A DNA stretch of 41,748 nt from Phycisphaerae bacterium (lineage in GTDB: Bacteria; Planctomycetota; Phycisphaerae; UBA1845), in the NCBI GenBank assembly GCA_029260025.1, contig JAJDDZ010000312.1, positions 1-41,748 on the forward strand, written 5' to 3'. The notes under the pieces were generated by a model, which was not told the DNA's origin, searched no databases, and saw nothing but the letters and a program-made list of their open reading frames with translations. Both the position numbers and the translations under genes were made by a program. The stretch's first letter is position 1. Each line of letters begins with the position of its first letter. Of this stretch, positions 1-8,334 are shown piece by piece.

Positions 1-67
1 GCGGCGCGGCAATTTCGATCTCAAATTCATACTGGGCTACTTGAGCCCCGACGGCGGCTGTTGGCAT
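1..67 (-). CDS. SRPBCC (AHSA1-type) domain protein, N-terminus only
   Basis: This is the first 22 codons of a gene that runs off the left edge. It reads from an ATG at 67-65 and ends at the edge in ...YEFEIEIAAP, the usual first strand of an SRPBCC/AHSA1 ligand-binding domain. Its ATG overlaps the stop codon of the ArsR gene as TAATG, so the two are probably translationally coupled. ArsR-type regulators paired with AHSA1 proteins are a common two-gene arrangement, which supports the call although little sequence is visible. The substrate is unknown. Confidence 0.6.
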   Translation of the reverse strand, partial: MPTAAVGAQVAQYEFEIEIAAP

Positions 68-435
68 TATGTATTCCTTCCTGATTCCACGGCGTCCAAT
101 TCGTCAACCTTGATTTCGACAACCTCCTTCAGATGGCGCAACGCGGACGTCATCTGCCGTCGCCGTCCGTCAATCCACCGGCGTGAGATTGTATCGATGG
201 GTACTGGGTTGAAATGGTTCCAGCGAACACGACCGTCCCATCGGACGACAACAAGTTCAGCGGCGACCAATACTTCCAGGTGCTTCATGACGGCCGTTCG
301 GCAGAGGGGTTGGAATTTTTCCACGAGCGATCCTGTGGTCCTTGGCGCCTTCGCCAAGAAGTCCACCATGCCTCTACGGCGCTGATCTGCGAGGGCTCGC
401 CAGACACGATCGTCATTGGAGGCTGGCTGTAGCAT
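67..435 (-). CDS. ArsR-family transcriptional regulator
   Basis: A 122-residue winged-helix protein. The N-terminus (DRVWRALADQRRRGMVDFL) and the central region with TAVMKHLEVLVAAELV as recognition helix fit the ArsR subgroup that controls AHSA1/SRPBCC genes. I see no cysteine metal-binding motif of the ArsR/SmtB type (CxC), so metal sensing is not supported. An in-frame ATG exists 18 bases upstream (453), but it lies between the -35 and -10 of a strong promoter. The ATG at 435, exactly at the expected transcription start, is therefore preferred. The stop overlaps the start of the downstream SRPBCC gene. Autorepression is likely because a palindrome covers the -10. Confidence 0.75.
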   Translation of the reverse strand: MLQPASNDDRVWRALADQRRRGMVDFLAKAPRTTGSLVEKFQPLCRTAVMKHLEVLVAAELVVVRWDGRVRWNHFNPVPIDTISRRWIDGRRRQMTSALRHLKEVVEIKVDELDAVESGRNT

Positions 436-453
436 GTCACTATAATATGACAT
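434..453. promoter_or_regulatory. Palindromic operator over the arsR -10
   Basis: ATGTCA (434-439) and TGACAT (448-453) form a perfect 6-bp inverted repeat with an 8-base centre that contains the -10 hexamer. A dimeric ArsR-type repressor bound here would block RNA polymerase. The identity of the binding protein is inferred from adjacency. Confidence 0.5.
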
Positions 454-469
454 AATGCCACTTTGTCAA
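442..469 (-). promoter_or_regulatory. Sigma70-type promoter of the arsR gene
   Basis: Reading the minus strand, TTGACA (469-464) is a perfect -35. After a 16-base spacer, TATTAT (447-442) matches the -10 in five of six positions. The expected start site, seven bases further, is the A of the ATG at 435, so the transcript may be leaderless. Confidence 0.65.
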
Positions 470-604
470 GTCCTCTGGCCCTTGAGGTCTGTAAACAAGG
501 GGCGATTCGAGAGGGTGGGTGATCTGCATCGGGGCGCCTTTGGTTCATCTTGGACAGTTCTGCAGCGCGTTCTCCGATCGGGGATGCGGTTTACGGATTG
601 GGTT

Positions 605-1648
605 CTAGCGCTTGGCGGCGAAGCGGTTGAAGCTGACGCGGGGGGTTGTGTAGTTGTCTTTTTCGGGTTCGTCGCGGCAGAGGTCGGTGGAGAGATACTT
701 CTTGTTTGAGTCGGGTAGGACCGTTACGACGGTTGCCTCTGGTCCGTAGCGTTCACAAAGCTGGATTGCGCCGATGATGTTCGCGCCAGATGAGATCCCG
801 ACTGCGAGACCTAATTCTGCGCATAGCTTTTGTGCCATCAAGATAGAGTCGCCGTCCCATGCGTCAGTGATGTCGTCGAGTTCGTTGAGATGGACGATGG
901 CCGGGATAAATTCGTCGGAGATGCCTTGGATGCGGTGCTTGCCGACTTTGCAACCCGTTCGCAGGGTGGGTGAGTTGGCTGGTTCTAGCGGATGGACGTG
1001 TACGGGCCGCCGCCTGCCACGGAGATAGTCACCTACGCCCATGACTGTTCCGCCGGTTCCGACGCCTGCGACAAATACGTCAGCGCTGCAACCAAACATG
1101 GCTAATTGTCGCTCTATTTCAGGCCCGGTGGTTAGCAAGTGCGCTTCGGCGTTTGCCGGGTGGGCGAACTGTCGAGGGAGAAAAACGTGATCGTGTTCGA
1201 TTGCGTACAGTTCGGCTGACTCGATCGCTCCGACAAAGCCGCCCTGTTCTCGCGAGATGGGGACGACCCATGCGCCGAAGTTGCGAATCAGTTGAACGCG
1301 TTCTCTGCTCATCCAGTCGGGCATGAATATGCGAACGGGATGTCCCAAGGCGCGGCCGATTGCTGCGAAGGATATACCGGTGTTGCCGCTGGATGTTTCT
1401 ACGATGGTGTCGTTTGGTTTGAGCATTCCGGATTGGTATGCTCGCCGAATGATGTGGGCGGCCATCCGGTCCTTGATGCTGCCGGTCATGTTCATCAGTT
1501 CGTATTTGGCGAAGATGCGCCCTGGTCTGCCGTCGATGTCGTAGCTGATTTCGAGAAGGGGTGTGTTTCCGATCAGCGCGGCGAGTTCGTCGACCGATGA
1601 GATGCTTTTTGTTGATGTGGCCATCGGTCGCATTTTGCCCAAACCCAT
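605..1648 (-). CDS. PLP-dependent cysteine synthase family protein
   Basis: A 347-residue fold-type II PLP enzyme of the cysteine synthase / cystathionine beta-synthase family, expected to make cysteine from O-acetylserine and sulfide in the cytoplasm. Visible motifs are the PLP lysine in MTGSIKDR (K59), the substrate loop SSGNTG (86-91), the phosphate-binding GTGGT (197-201) and the C-terminal GISSGAN. There are no CBS domains. It carries about 30 residues beyond the usual OASS length, ending in a basic tail. Two other starts are possible, M6 and M9 (1624); none has a clear Shine-Dalgarno. It stands alone, divergent from the glycosyltransferase gene. Family certain; exact substrate (O-acetylserine, O-phosphoserine or cystathionine-related) not resolvable by eye. 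Confidence 0.85.
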   Translation of the reverse strand: MGLGKMRPMATSTKSISSVDELAALIGNTPLLEISYDIDGRPGRIFAKYELMNMTGSIKDRMAAHIIRRAYQSGMLKPNDTIVETSSGNTGISFAAIGRALGHPVRIFMPDWMSRERVQLIRNFGAWVVPISREQGGFVGAIESAELYAIEHDHVFLPRQFAHPANAEAHLLTTGPEIERQLAMFGCSADVFVAGVGTGGTVMGVGDYLRGRRRPVHVHPLEPANSPTLRTGCKVGKHRIQGISDEFIPAIVHLNELDDITDAWDGDSILMAQKLCAELGLAVGISSGANIIGAIQLCERYGPEATVVTVLPDSNKKYLSTDLCRDEPEKDNYTTPRVSFNRFAAKR

Positions 1649-1825
1649 CGAAAGTCGCTGCGCGCTTCGATTCCTCGTGATGCCCCCTGCAATTAGGGTG
1701 CCAGGAGAGAATTGACGGTCGTAATACTGGGGTGGCCTGTGATTTTCCCCCTGTCAAGGTCCTCCTCGACAGTGAAAGATGATCGTAGCTGGCCAACGAG
1801 TCGGTCGTTGATCGCTATCGACGAT

Positions 1826-1842
1826 CGAAAACGGCGTTTTCG
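1826..1842. repeat. Short dyad, CGAAAACG-G-CGTTTTCG
   Basis: Perfect 8-bp arms with a single central base, in the 259-bp divergent spacer between the cysteine synthase and the GT39-type gene, 66 bases upstream of the latter. The loop is too short for an RNA hairpin, so a protein-binding site is more plausible. No regulator is assigned. Confidence 0.35.
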
Positions 1843-1907
1843 TGATCTCAAGCGTCCGGTAATACCGCTCGATACATTGGGGGGATCATGCGCGCGGACG
1901 AGCAGAT

Positions 1908-3677
1908 ATGAAAGCCTTTTACGACAACCAAGCTGGAATTGCTGAGATTTTCCAGGGCCGGTCCGCGCGAATGGGCGGGGGCGTGTGGGTCTACGCTGGT
2001 CTTGGGGTCATCCTTGTGCTTGGTGGATGGATTCGGATTGGTGGGGTGGATCGAGTTGGGATTCGGTTTGAAGACGAGGCGATGTATTTCGTGGACGCTC
2101 GTTTGTGGAATCGCGTCGCTATGGTCGCGACCGATCCGGTTACGGTGGCCGCGGTTATCACGGGTTCAAAGGAGATACTTCGCGATCGGATTGTTCGAGC
2201 TGAAATTCGGTTTGGGGATCGCAATCGAAAGCCGTCTCAGGGGTACACGTTCCTTGGCGCTGCGATGATGTTCGTTGTAGGCGAAGGGGCTGTCGCGCTG
2301 GTAACGCTTAACGCAGTCGCGGGTACGGTGAGCCTTCTCTTGGTCTACTTGATCGGCGCGGCGCTTTGCGGTCGGTCCGTTGGGCTGATTTCGGCGGCGT
2401 TTCTTACCATCTCGCCTTACCACCTTCTTTATTCGAGGGGTGCCCTACCGGACTCGACAGCGATGATGTTTTCGCTTTTTGGGGTTTGGTGTTGGATTCG
2501 CGCCGGTCGAGAAGTGTATCGTGGTCGAACGGCGGTGATGTTGGCGGGGCTTTCGTTTGGGTATGCGCTGACGTGTCATTATCGAAGTGGTTATCTGATC
2601 TGCGTGTTGGCGCTTGTGGAAGGGATCCGTTACCTATCGGGTTCAACTCCATTCGCGCTAGATCGTTTGAAGCCGTTTCTGTCGCGGTGGGTGATTTTCG
2701 GGTGCATGGTCCTAGCTCCAGCGATTTCGATTGAGCTGCTATTCAGATTTGGTCAGCTAGCCGCCTGGGTGTGCGGCGGGGACTTGCCGCTTCGTACCTA
2801 CTTCGAGTCGGCGTACGATCATGCGGTGTTGGAGCACACGGTTGGTGCGACCGCTCGGGGCGGGGCGTTTTGGGGGCTAAACGTTGCAGCGTTGAGGGCG
2901 TTTGCGGAATATGTGAGCAAGTTGGAAGGATTCCCTGCTTGTGGGCTTTGCTTGGTTGGGATGATGGCACTCGTGCGACGCCGAGGAATTAGCGTGCTGC
3001 CGGTGGCGGTTCTTCTTGTGACGATTGGGCTACTTCTCTGTCAGCCATACGTTGTCGCGCGGGGATTCTCCTTCGCCGTTCCATTTTTCTCGATCTGTAC
3101 CGCGGTCGGGATCGTCTGGGTTTCGACGTGGATGGCGAGACGCCGAGGCATTGCTTTGACGGTGGTTTCTTTTGCGCTTGTGGGGGTAGTGGTCGGTTCC
3201 GTCATCGATAGCACTGCCAAGATTCATGGTCGGGTGAGTCAGATTGATGATGCTTGTGCGTTTTTGTCGTTTGAAGGGGGGGGTCGAGCTGTTGTGGCAG
3301 AGGATCCTCTGAAATATGAGGCGTTCAGCGACGGGGGGGTGAAGTTGGTCGAAGGCCGTCGTTACCGCGCGAGCGGCAGCCCCGCGGAAATGTTGGAGAA
3401 GATGCGTGCGGATGGGATTCGTTGGGTAATTGCTGATCCTCAGCGATGGCACTATCGAGATGCGAATTTCGCTGCTCGTGACGGTATTTTTTTCTGGTGG
3501 CAGGAGTTGGAGGAGCTTTTGCGCGACCGGGCGAAGCTTGTTTTCGAGGCCGAGCATATCGCGGGTGATCCCTGGGAATTCTTGGCGGAAGGTCCTGGAC
3601 TGATCTACCTTGAGGAGATGCACCAGCGCGGTGACGGGGCGATTCGCATTTACGAATTGTCGTCGATCGCTGGGTGA
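1908..3677 (+). CDS. GT39/ArnT-like membrane glycosyltransferase
   Basis: A 589-residue polytopic membrane protein. The first transmembrane helix (about 25-45) is followed by a loop with RFEDEAMYF. The acidic pair D56/E57 sits where GT39/PMT-type enzymes (dolichyl- or undecaprenyl-phosphate sugar dependent) keep their catalytic carboxylates. Many hydrophobic helices follow (for example around 115-180, 200-235, 255-280, 350-430), then a soluble C-terminal domain of about 150 residues. Such proteins transfer a sugar from a polyprenyl phosphate to a lipid or protein on the outer face of the inner membrane. Donor and acceptor are unknown. Start chosen at ATG 1908, with GGACGAG upstream; ATG 1971 is an alternative. 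The gene is strongly G/T-rich on the coding strand. Confidence 0.65.
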   Translation: MKAFYDNQAGIAEIFQGRSARMGGGVWVYAGLGVILVLGGWIRIGGVDRVGIRFEDEAMYFVDARLWNRVAMVATDPVTVAAVITGSKEILRDRIVRAEIRFGDRNRKPSQGYTFLGAAMMFVVGEGAVALVTLNAVAGTVSLLLVYLIGAALCGRSVGLISAAFLTISPYHLLYSRGALPDSTAMMFSLFGVWCWIRAGREVYRGRTAVMLAGLSFGYALTCHYRSGYLICVLALVEGIRYLSGSTPFALDRLKPFLSRWVIFGCMVLAPAISIELLFRFGQLAAWVCGGDLPLRTYFESAYDHAVLEHTVGATARGGAFWGLNVAALRAFAEYVSKLEGFPACGLCLVGMMALVRRRGISVLPVAVLLVTIGLLLCQPYVVARGFSFAVPFFSICTAVGIVWVSTWMARRRGIALTVVSFALVGVVVGSVIDSTAKIHGRVSQIDDACAFLSFEGGGRAVVAEDPLKYEAFSDGGVKLVEGRRYRASGSPAEMLEKMRADGIRWVIADPQRWHYRDANFAARDGIFFWWQELEELLRDRAKLVFEAEHIAGDPWEFLAEGPGLIYLEEMHQRGDGAIRIYELSSIAG

Positions 3678-3883
3678 GGGTTTCGCCATCCATGGAATTG
3701 GGATAGTGGCTGATCTGGTTGGGTTCGGATAGAATATGTCCTCGTGCGGGCGGAGTTGCCCGTCGGGTCAGATAAATTAGAACAAGCACTATTCTGCTGC
3801 AGTATCTGGTGGTTCGTATTGCCCGGAGAAGCCTCGCGGAGGTCCGTTGCATCTGAACTGTCGGTGCTGCGGGGCGGTTAGCC

Positions 3884-6268
3884 ATGAACGAAGTATCGAA
3901 TCCACGCGGCGGGTCCTCCTCTGGTCGGCGGCGTAGTCCTGTCACGGTTTTTCTAGATCTGTTCAGTGTTTGGACGGGGGTTGCGCTCGCTGGTCTCCTT
4001 TTTCTGTACTGCTCTATCGGTAGCGGCATGCCTCAGGTGCGCCAGCGTCCTGAGTTGGAGATGACGGAGTTCGAATGGTTTCATTGGTGGCCCTTCGTTT
4101 GGTTGATTGGGCTTTTTACGGTCAACATGATCGTGATTACGGTTCGGAAGATCCCTCTTCGCAAGATCAATGCTGGCGTTTGGTTGATTCACACTGGGAT
4201 CATCATCATGACGCTGGGCAGTTACTACTATTTTTCGACGAAAATCGAGGGAGATGCGCCTGTCTTTCGTCGGCAGGTAAAGATTGAACTTCCGGGAATG
4301 GATGAGCCGCGGACCTTGGTTGCGCTTCCTGGTAGTCATACGCATGCGTCGACCGGCGGAAAGACTTGGGAGTTTCAAGTTCAGAGCACGAACACGGATT
4401 GGCCTATTCTTTCTGACGAAAACAAGGGCGAAATTGCGTACGCGGTAAACGTGATGGTCACTCCGCCGGACGGTGAGCCTTTTATTCGGCAATTGCTGGG
4501 GGGGTATCCTCAGTACACCGAGGACGTAATTCCTGGGAAGGGTCGGGCGATCAAATCGACTGGGAAAAAGCTGTTGCGTGATGAGCTGGAGCTTTCGCTT
4601 GAGTATCATTCGACAGAATATTTTCATGTGATGGATACGTCGGCGCTTTTTGTTCGGCGGGTCGGGGAGAGCGAGTGGGTCGAGAGGCCTATCGAGCGTT
4701 TGCCTCGGTATAATGAGCGGATTGCGTCGCGCGATCAAGTTTTCTTTGATCCCCATCACCCAATACCACTTCGATCGATTGATATTGAGGTTCCGCCAGC
4801 AGTTGGTGGCGATGCGTTGTCTGATGCGTCGGTTCATGTAACGGGTTTTCTACGTTACGCGCATATGGAGCGTCGATGGCGGGGTGGCAGCGATCGGTTG
4901 AATCCGGTTTTGAACATTTCTTTGTTGTCGGATCGGGCAGCGACGGAATCTTTTGAGCTTGCAGCGCTTGACCCCGCTCGTCGAACTGCGGGAAATGGGA
5001 ACATAGAGTTTTCGTGGTTGCGAGATGCGTCGCAGGTCGCGTCTCTGCCGACGGACTCTCGGGCGACGTTGCGAATTAAGTTGTCGGACGTTGCGGATGA
5101 GATTGTTGTGCCAATTACGGCCGAGTCCCTCGGTGGCGGTTTTCTACCGATCGGCGAAAGCGTATTTTCTTATCGTATTAAGAACATTCAAGATCGGCTG
5201 ACGATTCCTGGTCGGGAGATCCCTGTTTCGGTTGCGATCGTCGAACTGAAGACGCCTGAGCGGACGATCACGCGGTGGGTTGCGGATCAGCCTGGTATGT
5301 CGCGTGACATGGATGCTGGGCAGAATGATCCGCACGCCAATATTCCAGATGCTGGAATGTCGCCGACAACTCCAATCGAGCCGGATTCTCGGGTTGTCAT
5401 GACGTATCAACCTGGGTCTGCTCCGCTGATATTTGCTGGTTATCCGGGCGGTTTGCATTTTATTTTCAATGGTGCTGAGGGGCGTGCGATCAGTCGTGAC
5501 GTTCGCCCGGGTGAGTCGATCGAGGTGATGGAGGGGTTGACGCTGCGTGTCGATGGATTTTTCGCGAATGCGACTGCTGAGGTTAAGCCGTTTGTTGTTC
5601 CGCCCAATTCACGGCAGCGGGGCGTCGGCGATCTTTTTTCGATGATTCGTCTAGAGGTGAATACGGGCGGAACTGCACAAACCAAGTGGGTTTCATTTAA
5701 TCGCTACGTGTTTCCCGATAGTCAGTACGCGTATCAAGGGCGGTTCGCTTATCTTCCGTATCGGTTTAGGTTGGTTGATGGCGGGGAGGTCGAAGTGATG
5801 TTCTCTCGCGAGCGACGAAAGCTTCCCGCTGCGATTGGACTTGATGATTTCGAGATTGACGCCCATCTCGGCGGTTATACGGGGAGCACGTCTACGATTC
5901 GTAATTACGTGAGTCACTTGCGATTTAATGACGGTAGCGGTTGGACAGAATCCGAGCCGATTCAGGTCAATGCTCCTACGGAGTTTGGTGGGTATTGGTT
6001 TTTTCAATCGACCTGGGATAAGCCGCAGGACACCAATCCTAGCGGGGCGATGAACTATACCGGTCTTGGGATCGGAAATCGCAACGGTGTCTATGTGCAG
6101 CTTGCTGGTTGCTGTATTGCGGTTGTGGGAATGCTGTTTGCGTTTTATGTGAAACCGATGATGAAGCGGAAGCGGGCGGCGCAGTCACGGGCGAAGGTGT
6201 CGCAATCGACTGTCGCTTCTGGTCGTGACGAGGTCGCTGCTGATTCGAAGCACACGGTGGGTGTGTGA
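3884..6268 (+). CDS. resB: ResB-like cytochrome c biogenesis protein
   Basis: A 794-residue protein with the ResB plan. Three N-terminal transmembrane helices (about 25-45, 67-88, 95-115) are followed by a very long periplasmic region and a final helix (GVYVQLAGCCIAVVGMLF, about 740-760) ending in a basic cytoplasmic tail. In System II cytochrome c maturation, ResB and CcsA move haem across the membrane and attach it to CxxCH apocytochromes. The periplasmic part is larger than in Bacillus ResB, as is common in planctomycetes and Bacteroidetes. The next gene is CcsA, so the pair makes the complete synthase. A 206-bp spacer upstream holds an imperfect hairpin CGGGC/GCCCG but no clear promoter. 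Confidence 0.85.
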   Translation: MNEVSNPRGGSSSGRRRSPVTVFLDLFSVWTGVALAGLLFLYCSIGSGMPQVRQRPELEMTEFEWFHWWPFVWLIGLFTVNMIVITVRKIPLRKINAGVWLIHTGIIIMTLGSYYYFSTKIEGDAPVFRRQVKIELPGMDEPRTLVALPGSHTHASTGGKTWEFQVQSTNTDWPILSDENKGEIAYAVNVMVTPPDGEPFIRQLLGGYPQYTEDVIPGKGRAIKSTGKKLLRDELELSLEYHSTEYFHVMDTSALFVRRVGESEWVERPIERLPRYNERIASRDQVFFDPHHPIPLRSIDIEVPPAVGGDALSDASVHVTGFLRYAHMERRWRGGSDRLNPVLNISLLSDRAATESFELAALDPARRTAGNGNIEFSWLRDASQVASLPTDSRATLRIKLSDVADEIVVPITAESLGGGFLPIGESVFSYRIKNIQDRLTIPGREIPVSVAIVELKTPERTITRWVADQPGMSRDMDAGQNDPHANIPDAGMSPTTPIEPDSRVVMTYQPGSAPLIFAGYPGGLHFIFNGAEGRAISRDVRPGESIEVMEGLTLRVDGFFANATAEVKPFVVPPNSRQRGVGDLFSMIRLEVNTGGTAQTKWVSFNRYVFPDSQYAYQGRFAYLPYRFRLVDGGEVEVMFSRERRKLPAAIGLDDFEIDAHLGGYTGSTSTIRNYVSHLRFNDGSGWTESEPIQVNAPTEFGGYWFFQSTWDKPQDTNPSGAMNYTGLGIGNRNGVYVQLAGCCIAVVGMLFAFYVKPMMKRKRAAQSRAKVSQSTVASGRDEVAADSKHTVGV

Positions 6269-6323
6269 CCTCAAGAATACTTTCAGAGACTTGGCCGGGG
6301 CGAAGAAAGAATCGAGCTGGATC

Positions 6324-8291
6324 ATGAAACTTCGTGTTCGAGTGATTGATGTGATGGTGGTTCTCGCGATCGTTTTGTATGCGGGATACGTGTCCATTGG
6401 GGGAGTTGCGACGAAGCAAGATGAGGTTGGGAGCTTCGCCAACGAAGTCAATCTGGATCCATTGTTTGGGACGGCGGTGCAGGCGGATGGGCGTTTGCGG
6501 TCGTTCGAGTCTCATGCCAAGACCTTCATGGGGCTTGTTAGTGGTCCGCGCGTGATACATGGTCAAGCGTATGCGTTTACGTATCTTGATCTGATGTTTC
6601 GCCCGGAGGCGTATCGCGATGTTGATCTGATTTACGTTAAGAACAAGGACGTTCGGCAGCAGCTTCTTGCGGCAATTTCGCCGAATGACGAGATGAGCTT
6701 GGAGCGCCGAGAAGAGGTCCAAAAGGTTGGGCTCTTTCCGCAGAGCGTTTTCGCGACGCAGCCCGTCGGTGTTCTCTTGCAGAGGTTGGGGAAGGATCTC
6801 ATTCGCACGGCGAAAGAGGTTGATGCGATCAATGTCGCGTTGTCGGTGGCGAATCCGAACGTCCTGGCTAATAATCTTCGACTCGTTGCGTCTCCGAGCG
6901 GCGATATTCAAGATCAGTGGTTCACGATGGATGCACTCGTTTCGGCGGGCGGTGCGCCGCAGGACAACGTCCACGCTGCGATTGCCAAGCCAGCGGCGAT
7001 ACCCGGTCTTGACGCCGAGCTGCAAGCGAAACTGGCTGATTCTTGGTCGAAGTTGCGGGCGAGTTGGCGCCTCGAGGATATCCCTGGGATCAATGAGCAC
7101 CTTGCGTCGCTTGCGGGGCTGCTGCCGACTGTCGCGCCGGGTCTCTATCCGTCGTCGGATCGCCTCTCGATGGAGAGCTGGTATTTTCGCAATAAGAGCA
7201 TGACCTGGGTTTGGTTGTTGTATCTTGTGGCTGTCGTTCCGCTCTTGATGTCGGTGATTTACAAGTGGGATGGTGCACGAACGACGGGGATGGTTCTTTT
7301 TGTTATCGCGTTCTTGGCACAGACGTCGTCGATCGGGATTCGGTGGTACATTTCGGGAAGGTGGCCTAATTCGAATATGTTTGAGGCGGTAACGACTGCT
7401 GCCTGGATGGGCGGGGTGCTTGCGATGATTCTCGAATACGTCGTGAGAAAGAGCGATTTTCGTAATCTTTTTGCGTTGGGTTCCGCAGTCGTTTCGATGG
7501 GCGCCTTGATGGCGGCGTATTTTCTGCCGGCTGCGCTTGATTCAGGGATTGGAAACAAGATGGCGGCGCTTAACGATGTTTGGCTTTACATTCATACGAA
7601 CATGATCATCTGGGGATATGCGGTGATTGGACTGGCTTGTATTCCGGCGCTTCTGTTGCTTCGGCACCGCTGGTGTCGGGCGTGGGACGAGGGAACGATT
7701 CCGAAATTCCGGTTGATGCTGCTGCCGATGGCCTTGACGGTCTTGAACTACGCGGCGTACCTGTTGCTCATGCATGTGATCGCTTACGAGAAGTTCGGTC
7801 TTTCGCAGAACGCACTCTTGGGGACGGCGGGCGCTTTTTGGGGGTCGCTGTTTGTTGTGATGCTGGAGGCGTTGGGTGCCCGCGAGCGACGACTTTCTGG
7901 AATGAAAGTGGAGCGAGCGGCGAGCGGCGGGGCGTCTGCTCTGATGGCTGGAGGCGGGGGGATGCTTTCAAATGAGAAGCCGACGGCTGCCCAGGTATAT
8001 GATGGTGCGACGATGGTTCTGGTTGAGCTGTCCTTCATTATGCTTTGGACGGGGATTGTCATGGGAGCGATCTGGGCGGATCACTCCTGGGGACGTCCTT
8101 GGGGTTGGGATCCGAAAGAGGTTTTTGCACTCAATACGTTTTTGATTTTTCTTGTTCTGATTCACGTTCGACTGAAGGTGAAGGATCGAGCATTTTGGAC
8201 GGCGATTCTGGCGCTTGTTGGGTTTGAGGTGATGATGTTCAACTGGATCGCGGTTAACTTTGTGATTACCGGTCTGCACAGCTACGCTTAA
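6324..8291 (+). CDS. ccsA: CcsA/CcmC-type cytochrome c assembly protein
   Basis: Haem-handling partner of ResB, 655 residues. It has one N-terminal helix, then an extracytoplasmic segment of about 260 residues containing DGRLRSFESHAKTF, typical of the long CcsA forms. A block of about eight helices follows, with the tryptophan-rich WWD signature WGRPWGWDPKE close to the C-terminus. The histidines HTNMIIWG and LLMHVIAY are candidates for axial haem ligands. The reading frame is open from 6225 and would overlap resB by 44 bases. I place the start at ATG 6324 because MKLRVRVIDVMVV begins directly with the membrane anchor. Probably cotranscribed with resB. Confidence 0.85.
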   Translation: MKLRVRVIDVMVVLAIVLYAGYVSIGGVATKQDEVGSFANEVNLDPLFGTAVQADGRLRSFESHAKTFMGLVSGPRVIHGQAYAFTYLDLMFRPEAYRDVDLIYVKNKDVRQQLLAAISPNDEMSLERREEVQKVGLFPQSVFATQPVGVLLQRLGKDLIRTAKEVDAINVALSVANPNVLANNLRLVASPSGDIQDQWFTMDALVSAGGAPQDNVHAAIAKPAAIPGLDAELQAKLADSWSKLRASWRLEDIPGINEHLASLAGLLPTVAPGLYPSSDRLSMESWYFRNKSMTWVWLLYLVAVVPLLMSVIYKWDGARTTGMVLFVIAFLAQTSSIGIRWYISGRWPNSNMFEAVTTAAWMGGVLAMILEYVVRKSDFRNLFALGSAVVSMGALMAAYFLPAALDSGIGNKMAALNDVWLYIHTNMIIWGYAVIGLACIPALLLLRHRWCRAWDEGTIPKFRLMLLPMALTVLNYAAYLLLMHVIAYEKFGLSQNALLGTAGAFWGSLFVVMLEALGARERRLSGMKVERAASGGASALMAGGGGMLSNEKPTAAQVYDGATMVLVELSFIMLWTGIVMGAIWADHSWGRPWGWDPKEVFALNTFLIFLVLIHVRLKVKDRAFWTAILALVGFEVMMFNWIAVNFVITGLHSYA

Positions 8292-8334
8292 AAGTACGAC
8301 TACGCTTGGAAATGCCACGGAAGGTTCGCATGTT

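Noticed and set aside
1712-1757. TTGACG (plus) and TTGACA (minus) in the cysteine synthase upstream spacer
   Set aside because: Neither has an acceptable -10 at 15-19 bases.
1119-1796. 225-codon minus-strand frame overlapping cysteine synthase
   Set aside because: It is arginine/histidine-rich out-of-frame sequence of a certain gene, the usual pattern of a shadow frame.
3745-3765. CGGGC/GCCCG hairpin between the glycosyltransferase and resB
   Set aside because: Only 5 bp and not followed by a T-run, so a terminator is not supported.
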